In this document: piece by piece, positions 6,116-13,395 of the stretch
How positions within the stretch are numbered: the stretch's first letter is position 1
Layout: each line of letters opens with the position of its first letter
Assembly: GCA_046728975.1 (NCBI GenBank)
Contig: JBKPFU010000041.1
Coordinates: forward strand, 1-18,299
DNA from: JBKPFU01 sp046728975
Lineage (GTDB): Bacteria > Actinomycetota > Thermoleophilia > Gaiellales > Gaiellaceae
Length of the DNA: 18,299 bases
Reading direction: 5' to 3'
Notes under the pieces: model-generated
Told to the model about the DNA's origin: nothing
What the model saw: the letters and a program-made list of their open reading frames with translations, nothing else
Database searches by the model: none
Program-made: the position numbers and the translations under genes

Positions 6116-6184
6116 GCCGCGGGGAGGGCCCGACCAGGCGATCCGCTGCTCAAGAGGCCGCAGGCGGCGGGCACGGGGCGGCGC

Positions 6185-6421
6185 TTAATAGTTCCAAGCG
6201 TCGTCGTCGGGCTCGTCCGGAGCGACCGGAAACGAACGCCGGTCGCGAACGGCCACTGCCGTGCCCGCCGCTGCCATCAGCGGGATCGCGAGAAGCACCC
6301 AAGCGTCGCGCCAGGCGACCGAGAACCAGAGCGCGGCCGCCGCCGCGACCGCGCCCCAGCGAAGCATCCGCGCCTCGCGCGGACGGAGCTTCGAGTGCAA
6401 CTCCTGCAGCTCGCTGATCAT
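6185..6421 (-). CDS. Small membrane protein coupled to the Flp pilin gene
   Basis: This is a 78-residue product whose ATG overlaps the TGA of the pilin gene (ATGA), so it is translated as its partner. Residues 1-20 (MISELQELHSKLRPREARML) form an amphipathic helix. Residues about 22-60 contain two closely spaced hydrophobic segments (AVAAAAALWFSVAW and VLLAIPLMAAAGTAVAV), probably a hairpin. The tail is acidic (VAPDEPDDDAWNY). I do not recognise a family. It could be an accessory protein for the pilin, but no prepilin peptidase or Tad assembly gene is in the window. Confidence 0.65.
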   Translation of the reverse strand: MISELQELHSKLRPREARMLRWGAVAAAAALWFSVAWRDAWVLLAIPLMAAAGTAVAVRDRRSFPVAPDEPDDDAWNY

Positions 6422-6621
6422 CCGCCCGGCATGATGTTGGCGACGCTCGTGATCGCGCCACGAACGCGCTCGGACAGCAGGGTAATCGCGGCGATCACGG
6501 CGAGCGTGATCACTGCCAGCACGACGCCGTATTCGGCCATCGTCTGCCCCTCCTCGCGGCGGCGAAGCGACGCGGCGGCATCGGCCGCGTAGGTCTGCGC
6601 GAGAACAAAGAGCTTCAGCAC
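6418..6621 (-). CDS. Flp-type (type IVb) pilin
   Basis: This 67-residue product starts at a GTG, with GGGAGGTGA placing GGAGG 10 nt upstream. The sequence EEGQTMAEYGVVLAVITLAVIAAITLL is the class signature: a short leader ending in Gly, cleavage before Gln-Thr, Glu at +5 and Tyr at +6 as usual for Flp pilins, then a long hydrophobic helix. The remainder is the short tail SERVRGAITSVANIMPGG. Such pilins are cleaved by a TadV/CpaA peptidase and assembled by the Tad machinery. None of those genes lie here, so it is an orphan within the window. The leader is rather long and Ala/Arg-rich. Confidence 0.88.
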   Translation of the reverse strand: MLKLFVLAQTYAADAAASLRRREEGQTMAEYGVVLAVITLAVIAAITLLSERVRGAITSVANIMPGG

Positions 6622-6927
6622 TGTGGTGTCACCTCCCTTCGAAGACCAGGGAGGGCGGGATTAGGACTGATCGGGGTTTTCGAGATCCAGCGGTCACGCG
6701 CTGTTAAGCCCTCCAACCGTCATGGGCGTGCCGCGCCACCCGATTTGCTCCGAAATGCATCGGATTGCGCGGTGGAGGCCGCTTATCCCCCACAGGAGCT
6801 ATTTGCGGGACTTTCCGCGAATGCGAAGGGCCGCCGCGCATGTCCATCGCGCGGCGAGGCGATTGAACTGCCGCCACCCGGGAAACAGAGATGCAAAGCA
6901 GACGAAGACGAAGGTGAGGAGAGGAGA
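6622..6927. other. Divergent 306-bp region between pilin and repeat-protein operons
   Basis: The pilin ribosome binding site lies at 6632-6640. The plus-strand frame is open from 6745 into the next gene, but residues encoded before 6928 look unlike protein and two AGGAG sites support the later start. I see no convincing promoter hexamers and no RNA gene. Confidence 0.4.
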
Positions 6928-7995
6928 GTGGCTGTGGCCACGAAAAAGTCAACTTCGAGGAGCAGCTCCAAGAGCGGCAGCAGCCGGAACGGCCGCGGCT
7001 CACGTCAGAACAACAAGCAGGCGGTGTCGCGGGCACGCAGCGGGAGCCAGCTCGACAGCGCCCATCTCGAGGGGCGGGAGCCGAGCCACGATCCGGACGT
7101 CTACATCGACATACGCAAGGTCAAGGTCGACGAGATCTACGTCGACGTCGAGCAGCTCGAGGCGCATCTGGCACTGCGCGCGAAGCTCGCGAACCTCTTG
7201 CAGGTGGTGGCGGGCGTCCACGTCCACCTGGGCAAAGTCGAGGTCGACATCAAGGGCGTCGAGGCACAGGCAGAGTTGAAGGTGCGCCTCGAGAATCTCT
7301 ACGACATCCTCGATCGGGCGCTGACGACGCTCGACCGGAACCCACAGATCTTGGAGAGCCTCGTCAACACCGTGGACGACACCATCGGGGACATCGGCGA
7401 CCTCGGCCAAAAGGCGCTCGGCCCCGGCGGCGCTGTGACCCAAACGCTCGACGACGTCGGGCAGACGGCAAAGCAAGCTGTCGGCCCCGGCGGCGCCGCG
7501 AGCGAGGCACTCGGAGGTCTCACAGACGCGGCCGGTCAAGCGTTGGGTCCGGGTGGCGCGGTCGGCCAAGTCGCCGGCGATGCGGGCCAAGCGCTCGGCG
7601 GGCTCGGTCAGGGTCTGGGACAGGGCGCAGGTCAAGCCGTGGGTGGCCTTGGCCAGGCCGCCGGCGACCTTGGACAGCAGGCGGGGCAGGCAACCGGGCA
7701 GCTCGGGCAGCAGACGGGGCAGGCGAGCGGGCAGGTCGGGCAACAGGCGGGGCAGGCGACCGGACAGGTCGGCCAGCAGGCGGAAGCAGCCCAACAAGGC
7801 GGCGGTGCCGGGAGCGGTCGGCGTTCGGGCAGCAGTCGCAAGAGCAGTTCGAGACAGACCAAACGGGGCTCGAAGCGCGGTTCCACGAGGTCGGGGACGA
7901 GTGCGCGTGCCTCCGGCAAGCGCTCCACCTCGAAGAGCGGGAGCAAGAGCTCGTCGAGCAGCTCTCGCGGTCGGACGCGGAAGAAGCGCTCGTGA
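6928..7995 (+). CDS. Gly/Gln-repeat, SR/K-rich protein with HLALRA/GVHV core
   Basis: The start is the GTG at 6928, with AGGAG 6 nt upstream; GTG 6934 is equally spaced from a second AGGAG. The product is about 355 residues in four parts. (1) Residues 1-55 are Ser/Lys/Arg-rich. (2) The core, about 56-135, has DVYIDIRKVKVDEIYVDVE, then HLALRAKLANLLQVVAGVHV, then VEVDIKGVEAQAELKVRLENL and ILDRALTTLDRNPQILESL, alternating strands and helices. (3) Residues about 140-290 are low-complexity GPGGA and GQ-x-x-GQQ repeats, probably a long amphipathic helix or flexible rod. (4) A roughly 60-residue Ser/Lys/Arg tail follows. The basic ends suggest nucleic-acid binding. Function is unknown. The core is paralogous to the second half of the split gene at 245-973. 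Its TGA overlaps the start of the next gene. Confidence 0.88.
   Translation: MAVATKKSTSRSSSKSGSSRNGRGSRQNNKQAVSRARSGSQLDSAHLEGREPSHDPDVYIDIRKVKVDEIYVDVEQLEAHLALRAKLANLLQVVAGVHVHLGKVEVDIKGVEAQAELKVRLENLYDILDRALTTLDRNPQILESLVNTVDDTIGDIGDLGQKALGPGGAVTQTLDDVGQTAKQAVGPGGAASEALGGLTDAAGQALGPGGAVGQVAGDAGQALGGLGQGLGQGAGQAVGGLGQAAGDLGQQAGQATGQLGQQTGQASGQVGQQAGQATGQVGQQAEAAQQGGGAGSGRRSGSSRKSSSRQTKRGSKRGSTRSGTSARASGKRSTSKSGSKSSSSSSRGRTRKKRS
7423..7800 (+). repeat. In-gene tandem Gly/Gln repeats
   Basis: Three GPGGA-type units (GLGQKALGPGGAV, AKQAVGPGGAA, AGQALGPGGAV) spaced 25-39 codons apart are followed by about 15 GQ-x-x-type units. The repeat CAGGCGRCCGGRCAGSTCGG recurs with small changes between about 7675 and 7785. 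The unit length is compatible with slippage-driven length variation. Confidence 0.7.
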
Positions 7996-8213
7996 GCATC
8001 GACGACTTCGAGATCAGCGCGAGCCTCCGCGCGCGAAAACTCACGAGTCGTGCTCCGCCGAAGGCGGAGACGCGCGCTGAGGCTGTCGACCTTGAGCGAG
8101 CTGAAGAGCGCGCGCGTCTGCCGACGCCGATGGAGGCCGGCGCAGACTACGAGGACGTCGTTGTCGAGAAGCGGATCATGGGGCGGCTGAAGAAGGAACC
8201 CTCGGCCGAGTAA
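7992..8213 (+). CDS. Small protein coupled to the repeat-protein gene
   Basis: This 73-residue product starts at a GTG overlapping the TGA of the repeat-protein gene (GTGA), which implies translational coupling. It is highly charged: MSIDDFEISASLRARKL, then a Pro/Lys linker, then a Glu/Arg helix (EAVDLERAEERARLP), then YEDVVVEKRIMGRLKKE. There is no membrane segment, Cys or known motif. It converges on the OB-fold-like gene, with 15 bp between the two stops. It probably acts with the upstream protein, judged only from the overlap. Confidence 0.65.
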   Translation: MSIDDFEISASLRARKLTSRAPPKAETRAEAVDLERAEERARLPTPMEAGADYEDVVVEKRIMGRLKKEPSAE

Positions 8214-8228
8214 CGCGCTCGGCTCGAG

Positions 8229-8675
8229 CTAGTCCTCGTCCTCAGCTTCCTCGTCGGCCGGACGGATGTCATCGGCGACGAGGTCCTTCAGCGGTTTCAG
8301 CTTGTCGAAGAACTCCTCGGGCGGCACCTCACGCTCGACCGCGTCACCACTGAGGATGTACGGCGCGGCGTCTATGGCGGTCCGCCACGCCACCTCGTTT
8401 GCGCGCTCCTCATCCGCGCCGGTATCGCCCGCCTCGTCAGGCAACGTCTCGACGGCATCGAGATAGACATTGGTGAACTCGCCCTTCTGCGTCTCGTGGA
8501 ACTGGATCTGCGCGCGCTTGCCCTCCGCCGCAAGCGCCTGCCGCGCGACGGCCTCCTTGAACGTGCTGTATTCACGGCCACTGTCGTCGATGAGAACGAA
8601 GCGCGTGTTCCCAGACCGCGTCTTGTGCGCCTCGACCCGCTTTACGGTCACCGTTGCTTCTGGCACGCGTGCCAT
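8229..8675 (-). CDS. Conserved OB-fold-like protein with acidic tail
   Basis: The product is 148 residues from the ATG at 8675. A GTG three codons upstream (8684) is an alternative, and neither has a well-spaced ribosome binding site. Residues 1-75 read VTVKRVEAHKTRSGNTRFVLIDDSGREYSTFKEAVARQALAAEG, then AQIQFHETQKGEFTNVYLDAVE. This alternates strands in the order expected of a small OB-like barrel with a helix after strand three. Residues 76-148 are strongly acidic, with a hydrophobic patch (YILSG) and an EEAEDED end, resembling the acidic tail arrangement of single-strand binding proteins. I know the core from uncharacterised actinobacterial proteins; a nucleic-acid role is inference. Confidence 0.75.
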   Translation of the reverse strand: MARVPEATVTVKRVEAHKTRSGNTRFVLIDDSGREYSTFKEAVARQALAAEGKRAQIQFHETQKGEFTNVYLDAVETLPDEAGDTGADEERANEVAWRTAIDAAPYILSGDAVEREVPPEEFFDKLKPLKDLVADDIRPADEEAEDED

Positions 8676-8717
8676 CTTCCCCACACGCGTTCCGCTGGAA
8701 CCTTCGAGCGCGGCGCG

Positions 8718-9260
8718 TTAGCCGATGGCGGCGGGGCTCAGAGGCGGCGCCGGCGGGTCCTCGGACTTCGGCGAGACGGGCGGCGCCGGGGCGCCCGGCG
8801 GCCGAAGCAAAGGCTCGCCTGTGCGCGCGCGGTCGACCGAGGTCAGCGCGGGCGGCGGAGGTGGCGGTTCGCGCCTACCGTCCTCGGCATGCTCGTCCTC
8901 CGACGCTGCGCGCGCCGGAACGACCTGGGCCACGGCCTGCGCCACCGCGGAGGAAACGCGACGCTCGATCTCGAGCTGAAAGATCGCGCTCTGCGCCTGG
9001 ACGCGGTACCGAAACGCGCGGCCCTCGCCGACGACGTACCCGATCAGGATGCCGAGCAGCGCCCCGACGATGATCGTGGCGACGCCGAAGGTCGCCGGAA
9101 CCCCCCACACGGACTTCAGCGGCGTCAGCGGCACCGCGCCGACGAAGACGCCGAAGATGCCGCCGGCGACGGCGCAGCCGACGCGGACGTTGTCCGCCTT
9201 CCGCAGCAGCTGGTCGGCGAACCGCTCGATGATCTTCGGGTCGTACCCCGAGCCGCTCAT
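8718..9260 (-). CDS. Two-helix membrane protein with Pro-rich tail
   Basis: This 180-residue product starts at an ATG with only weak upstream purines. Residues 1-27 (YDPKIIERFADQLLRKADNV) form an amphipathic helix. Hydrophobic helices lie at about 28-45 (GCAVAGGIFGVFVGAV) and 57-76 (FGVATIIVGALLGILIGYVV). A helical segment follows (AQSAIFQLEIERRVSSAVAQAV). From about residue 115 the chain is acidic and then very Pro-rich (EPPPPPPALTS, then a run ending DPPAPPLSPAA), likely disordered and cytoplasmic or cell-wall spanning. No family is recognised. It lies between the OB-like gene (43 bp downstream) and the FG-GAP gene. Confidence 0.75.
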   Translation of the reverse strand: MSGSGYDPKIIERFADQLLRKADNVRVGCAVAGGIFGVFVGAVPLTPLKSVWGVPATFGVATIIVGALLGILIGYVVGEGRAFRYRVQAQSAIFQLEIERRVSSAVAQAVAQVVPARAASEDEHAEDGRREPPPPPPALTSVDRARTGEPLLRPPGAPAPPVSPKSEDPPAPPLSPAAIG

Positions 9261-9311
9261 GGAGTCCAGATCGGCGTTCTGCGCCCCGGGCTTGAGGGGC
9301 AGCGCCCGTCT

Positions 9312-10694
9312 CTAAGCGCTTCGCCCCCGGCTGACGACGAGGTTGACCCTGCCGCCTCTTCGCAGCACCGTTCCGGCCGCCGGTCTTTCCGAGATCACGC
9401 GGCCCCGCTGGACCGTCTTCGAATATGCGCGGCGAAGGGTCCCGACGCTGCAGTTGGCTCGCGAGATCGTCTGCTTGGCGACCGCCAGCGTCATCCCGCG
9501 GACGTCCTGCACCGCGCAGAGGCCCGGTGTGTTCGTGAGCACGGAAACCGTGTTTGCGTACGCGTTCGCGGCCGCCAGGTCCGCCTTGCCGTCACCGGTG
9601 AGATCGCCGATCGCGACGGCCCACGGGTCGCTGCCCGCGGGATAGTCGAGCTTGGCGTCGAACCGTCCGCCGCCCCGGTTCAGGAGGACCGAGACGGTCT
9701 TCGCGTCCGCGTCCGAGTTTGCGGTGGCCAGATCGGGCCTGCGGTCGCCGTTGAGGTCACCGAGGGCAACGGCGTACGGATCGTTTCCCCCTCGGTAGTC
9801 GCGCCTCACTCCGAAGCGGCCGCTGCCCGCGTTGAGGAGCACGGAAACTGTCTTCCCGTTGGTGTTCATGTTCGCGGTTACGAGGTCAGGCCTGGCATCG
9901 CCGTTCAGGTCGCCGATCACGACCGAGAAGGGATTGGCGGCCGTTCGATAGTCGTCCCTGACCGCGAAGATGCCTTCGCCCCGGTTGAGAAACACCGAGA
10001 TCGTGCTCGCATCGAAGTTGGCGGTTACGAGGTCGCGATTGCCGTCGCCGTTCAGGTCGCCGATCGCGACCGCATAGGGGGCGGTCCCGGTTCGGTGGTC
10101 GATGTTGGAGGAAAAGCTGCCGTCACCCTTGTTCGGAAGGACGGAGATGGTGTTCAGCTGGTCGTTCGACGTCACCAGATCCGGTTTGCCGTCGCCGTTC
10201 AGGTCGCCCACCGCGACCGAGGAGGCAGCGCCGATCTCGCCGCCGGCTGCATAGTCGAGCGGCGCGCCGAAGCGACCGTCGCCTCCGTTGAGCAGCACGG
10301 AGACGGTGCCCTCGGCGAGATTCGCAGTCGCGAGATCGGGCTCTCGGTCGCCGTTCACGTCGCCGATTGCGACCGAATCGGGGCCGGGCCCCGTGGGATA
10401 GTCACGCCTGGCGCCGAAGCTGCCGCCGCCCCTGCTCAGCAGCACGGAGACCGAGTTCCCGCCCGCATTCGCCGTCGCGAGGTCCCGCCTGCCGTCGCCG
10501 TTCAGATCTCCGATCGCAACCGCGGAAGGGGCCAGCCCCGTCCGAAACGGCGTAGGCCGGCCGAACGACGGCGCGGAGGTGGCGAAGGGCGACATAACGT
10601 CGACGATCACCGCCGCGCCGAGACAGGCGAGCAGCACGATGAAGACGCGCAGGCCGACGATGCCTGCTGTCCGGTGACGGCGTTTAGACGTCAA
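9312..10694 (-). CDS. Secreted or anchored FG-GAP (VCBS) repeat protein with C-terminal PASTA domain
   Basis: I place the start at a TTG at 10694 because it overlaps the TGA of the upstream gene (TTGA) and opens a classic export signal: MTSKRRHRTAGIVG followed by LRVFIVLLACLGAAVIV. The 460-residue product then has seven FG-GAP/VCBS blades of about 60 residues. Each carries a calcium-loop motif of the DLNGDGxxDL type; variants are DVNGDREPDL, DLNGDARPDL and DLTGDGKADL. Each continues with a TVSVLLNxGxGxF strand. Seven repeats predict a closed beta-propeller. Residues about 395-460 (VQDVRGMTLAVAKQTISRANC, then VISERPAAGTVLRRGGRVNLVVS) form a PASTA domain, a fold that often binds cell-wall muropeptides. 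The protein is probably extracellular and wall-associated. Confidence 0.88.
   Translation of the reverse strand: MTSKRRHRTAGIVGLRVFIVLLACLGAAVIVDVMSPFATSAPSFGRPTPFRTGLAPSAVAIGDLNGDGRRDLATANAGGNSVSVLLSRGGGSFGARRDYPTGPGPDSVAIGDVNGDREPDLATANLAEGTVSVLLNGGDGRFGAPLDYAAGGEIGAASSVAVGDLNGDGKPDLVTSNDQLNTISVLPNKGDGSFSSNIDHRTGTAPYAVAIGDLNGDGNRDLVTANFDASTISVFLNRGEGIFAVRDDYRTAANPFSVVIGDLNGDARPDLVTANMNTNGKTVSVLLNAGSGRFGVRRDYRGGNDPYAVALGDLNGDRRPDLATANSDADAKTVSVLLNRGGGRFDAKLDYPAGSDPWAVAIGDLTGDGKADLAAANAYANTVSVLTNTPGLCAVQDVRGMTLAVAKQTISRANCSVGTLRRAYSKTVQRGRVISERPAAGTVLRRGGRVNLVVSRGRSA
9590..10515 (-). repeat. Tandem coding repeats of about 170-190 bp in the FG-GAP gene
   Basis: Seven blocks, each containing a close relative of GCCGTTCAGGTCGCCGATCG on the plus strand (for example near 9600, 9750, 9900, 10050, 10200, 10350 and 10500), correspond to the seven propeller blades. 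The nucleotide similarity between blocks suggests duplication or gene conversion. Confidence 0.75.
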
Positions 10695-11362
10695 GGGCGA
10701 GTGCGTATTTTCGCCGCTTGAGGAGACGGACCTCCCTTCAACAGTTCCGGCCCCGAGCGTCCAGCTGACACGGACCAGATCAGTAGGTCCAGGATTCGCA
10801 CCTCGGTCACCCGGTTCCCGCGGCTTGCGAGCTCTCGCTGGATCTCGCGCAGGACGGCACGGTTGCGATCGACGTCTCGTTTGTAGCTGCGGACGAGCGC
10901 CGTGGCGCGCTCTCCGAACGTCCGGGATGAGTGCCTCGCGCGATCGTCGCCGGTCAAGTACGCCTCGACCAGACTGTCGAGTATGGGAATCAGCGCGGGC
11001 CGTTTCCTGTGCAGCGCTTTGGTCATCTTCGAAAAACCGATTCCGCGGATGTCCGTGAACGCGTCGAAGAGCCGCGTCAGCGGGATCCACGGGATCGAGC
11101 TCGTCGCGTCAGCCAACGAAGCGTCATGGTCGATCTTGCGCAGGGCCCGCTCAATCTGACCGCGGCGCTCGAGGATCGCTGCGATCTCGGTCGCCGCGAT
11201 GCGGGCACCGCCGCGATTCGCCAGCCTGAGGTCGCTCTCGTCGAATGAATCCGGTCTTCCGGCGCCGCCGGCCTCATAGCTCGCCTGCGCCTCGAGGAGC
11301 TCGAGCGCCAGCTCGAGCGGATTCTCGACCTCGACACCACTGCGAAGAATGGCCGTGTTCAA
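10691..11362 (-). CDS. DUF6308-like protein
   Basis: The frame is open far upstream, but sequence before 11362 overlaps the oxidoreductase gene and looks unlike protein. A TTG at 11362, with AAGGGA just upstream across the previous TAA, gives a 223-residue product. Its C-terminal half reads WIPLTRLFDAFTDIRGIGFSKMTKALHRKRPALIPILDSLV. That is the pattern gvG..taSKlLarKRPrLiPvyD I associate with DUF6308, a small helical family of unknown function. The helical N-terminal half contains AATEIAAILERRGQIERAL. No membrane segment is visible. It is the middle gene of a minus-strand operon: 8 bp after the oxidoreductase stop and overlapping the FG-GAP start. The family assignment is moderate. Confidence 0.7.
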   Translation of the reverse strand: MNTAILRSGVEVENPLELALELLEAQASYEAGGAGRPDSFDESDLRLANRGGARIAATEIAAILERRGQIERALRKIDHDASLADATSSIPWIPLTRLFDAFTDIRGIGFSKMTKALHRKRPALIPILDSLVEAYLTGDDRARHSSRTFGERATALVRSYKRDVDRNRAVLREIQRELASRGNRVTEVRILDLLIWSVSAGRSGPELLKGGPSPQAAKIRTRP

Positions 11363-11370
11363 CGATCCCT

Positions 11371-12234
11371 TTAGCGCAGCACCGACGCGACCTCGGCGCC
11401 GAACCGCTGCACGCGTTCCTCGAGCCCCGACGACTCGTGGTCCAGGTTTACGACGAACCCGTCGCAGCCGGCGTCTACGTACTCGACGAGCCTTTCGGCG
11501 ATCCACCCAGGCGGCCCGGCGAGGGCGTGGCGGCCGCGTTCGTCCGTGCCGTCGGCCGGCTCGTCGCGGAAGTAAACGCCGATGCGCAGTACCACGCGGC
11601 TGTCGGCTCGCCGCGTGCGAAGTTCCTCGGCCATCGCGCGCAGCTCGTTCGGCCGAAGGGCCACTGGATGCCAGACACCGGTCAGCGCCGCCCGGCGGAG
11701 GGTGGCCCGGGAGACGCCGGCGACCCAGAGCTCCGGGCCACCGGGGCGAACCAGTGGGGGCGCCAGCCAACCGCCGAGCTCTTCGACTGGTCCCGGCATC
11801 TGCTCGAAAGCGGACTGGGCGAGCTGGATCCAGCGGTCGAGCCTCCGGCCGCGGCTCTCGAAGTCCGCGCCGAGCACCTCGAACTCACCCCCCATCCAAC
11901 CGGCCGCGATCGCCGTGAGGACCCGGCCGCCGGAGAGGAAGTCGAGTGTTGTCAGCTGCTTCAGCGCCACGAGAGGGTTCCGCTGGGGCAGGACGAGTGC
12001 CGAGACGCCGAGCTGGAGTCGCTCGGTGCGGCCGGCGAGGAAGCCGAGTGAAACGAGCGCCTCCGCGATCGTGCCGTAGATCGCCGCGTGCTCGGGCGGA
12101 ACGACGAGGTGGTCGGTCACCCAACCCGAGTCGAAACCCGCCTCCTCGGCGGCGAGCGCCGCCGCGGCGAGCCGCTCAGTCCCGAGAGTGTCGCCGTAGT
12201 TCGGGAGGATCAGGCCGAGGTGCAGCGGCGCCAC
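11371..12234 (-). CDS. LLM-class flavin-dependent oxidoreductase
   Basis: This 287-residue product from a GTG matches bacterial luciferase-like monooxygenases and F420-dependent relatives. It has LHLGLILPNYGDT at the N-terminus (strand one), AEEAGFDSGWVTDHLVVP at about 28-46, LQLGVSALVLPQRNPLVALKQLTTLDFLSGGR at about 73-104 and GAGW-type loop IAAGWMGGEFEVLG at 108-121. These are the usual strands and phosphate-binding loops of the TIM barrel. The length is in range (280-350). FMN or F420 cannot be told apart from sequence alone; many actinobacterial members use F420. It leads an operon with the DUF6308-like and FG-GAP genes and diverges from the TolB-like gene across 126 bp. Confidence 0.9.
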   Translation of the reverse strand: MAPLHLGLILPNYGDTLGTERLAAAALAAEEAGFDSGWVTDHLVVPPEHAAIYGTIAEALVSLGFLAGRTERLQLGVSALVLPQRNPLVALKQLTTLDFLSGGRVLTAIAAGWMGGEFEVLGADFESRGRRLDRWIQLAQSAFEQMPGPVEELGGWLAPPLVRPGGPELWVAGVSRATLRRAALTGVWHPVALRPNELRAMAEELRTRRADSRVVLRIGVYFRDEPADGTDERGRHALAGPPGWIAERLVEYVDAGCDGFVVNLDHESSGLEERVQRFGAEVASVLR

Positions 12235-12360
12235 GGCCGCACGCTAACGCGCCAGGATTCCGGTCGTGGCCCAAGAGGGGCGAGCTACAACAACCTCCTT
12301 ACGGTTCCAAAAAGAATGCGTCCTAGGATCGACGAAGAAGCACGAAACGCTCGAGAAGAG

Positions 12361-13389
12361 ATGAAAAAGAGAACGTTCTGCCATTTCCCGCTGTTGGGCG
12401 CGCCTCTCATCGCCGCTCTCCTCGCGGCCGGCAGCTCGAACGGCGTCGCGGATCCACCGTCTGGCGACATCTACGTCGTGTCCGCAAGCGGTGGCCCGAG
12501 GCGGGCGCTCACAACCACGCATTCCCATCTTCAGCCGTCGATCTCAGGCGACGGGCGTCTGATCGCCTACTCGTCGCCGATCGGGATCCGCCTGATGAAC
12601 GCCGATGGGAGCGAGCAGCGACCGCTCGGCACCGCCTCAGGGGAACGTCCGCAGTGGTCGCCGAACGGCCGCCGCTTGGTCTACACGAGCGCGAACGCAG
12701 ACCTCTGCTATCCGGGACCCGCCCAGAGGTGCGTCGTCGCCGAAGTCTGGGTGGTAAAAGCCGATGGGACCGGGAAGCAGAAGCTCTTTTCCGCAGCCGT
12801 GCATCCTGTGTGGTCGCCCGGTGGCCGCCGACTCGCCTTTAGGGAATTCGTCGTCGGCGAGAGCGGCGAGGCGCTCGGCTCGCTGAACGTCGCGTGGCCA
12901 GACGGCTCGCACGTGCGGACGTACCGCGGAGGTGCCCTCGACGGCATGCATTCGGTGGCGACTTGGTCGCCGGACGGGAAGTGGATCGCCTTCAACACCT
13001 GGCGAAACAGCCAGCATCGCCTGTTTCTTGTCCGCTCCGACGGCTCCCGTGTCCGGCGGCTGACGAGCGGAGCGTTCCCTGCGTGGTCCCCAGCGGGCAA
13101 GCTGATCGCGTTCGAGCGCGACGGCGGCGTCTGGGTGATCTCGCCGAAGGGCAAGCATGCGCGGAGAGTCGCAGCGGACGGCCGCTGCCCCACCTGGTCG
13201 CCTGCGGGCAAGCGGATCGCGTATCTGGCCGGCGGCAGCCTGCGGCGGTCGCTCCTGATGGTCGTCCGCCCTAACGGGAGGGGTCGGAGGATCCTCGCCG
13301 AGGCGGCCGACTGCTACGAGCGCGGGTGGGCAGAACCGTCACCTCCCGCCTGGTCGCGCGACGGGCGCTGGCTCTACTTCACGGGCTAG
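12361..13389 (+). CDS. Secreted TolB-like beta-propeller protein (PD40 repeats)
   Basis: I choose the ATG at 12361 because it opens MKKRTFCHFPLLGAPLIAALLAAGSS, a signal peptide, after GAGAAGAG. The frame is open further upstream, but that part reads as Arg-rich nonsense. The 342-residue product has repeated WSPDGK/WSPNGR motifs (PQWSPNGRRLVYTS, PVWSPGGRRLAF, ATWSPDGKWIAFNT, PAWSPAGKLIAFE, PTWSPAGKRIAYL, PAWSRDGRWLYF), each a PD40/WD40-like blade of the TolB propeller. Six are clear and the N-terminal ones weaker. There is no lipobox Cys, so a soluble exported protein is likely. A partner is not evident. The hemolysin-III gene follows 6 bp later and may be co-transcribed. Confidence 0.88.
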   Translation: MKKRTFCHFPLLGAPLIAALLAAGSSNGVADPPSGDIYVVSASGGPRRALTTTHSHLQPSISGDGRLIAYSSPIGIRLMNADGSEQRPLGTASGERPQWSPNGRRLVYTSANADLCYPGPAQRCVVAEVWVVKADGTGKQKLFSAAVHPVWSPGGRRLAFREFVVGESGEALGSLNVAWPDGSHVRTYRGGALDGMHSVATWSPDGKWIAFNTWRNSQHRLFLVRSDGSRVRRLTSGAFPAWSPAGKLIAFERDGGVWVISPKGKHARRVAADGRCPTWSPAGKRIAYLAGGSLRRSLLMVVRPNGRGRRILAEAADCYERGWAEPSPPAWSRDGRWLYFTG

Positions 13390-13395
13390 GGATCC

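Noticed and set aside
7423..7800. CRISPR array
   Set aside because: The repeats are in frame, degenerate, lack unique spacers and encode Gly/Gln repeats.
9590..10515. CRISPR or satellite array from regular spacing
   Set aside because: The periodicity equals one FG-GAP blade and the spacers are coding sequence.
8496..10721. 741-codon plus-strand frame
   Set aside because: It runs antisense through three well-supported minus-strand genes, and its residues repeat only because the FG-GAP blades repeat.
10691..11770. 359-codon form of the DUF6308-like gene
   Set aside because: The first 136 codons overlap the oxidoreductase gene and are Arg/Pro-rich nonsense. The TTG at 11362 fits the operon spacing.
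12088..12360. N-terminal extension of the TolB-like gene
   Set aside because: It overlaps the divergent oxidoreductase gene and precedes an internal Met that begins a clear signal peptide.
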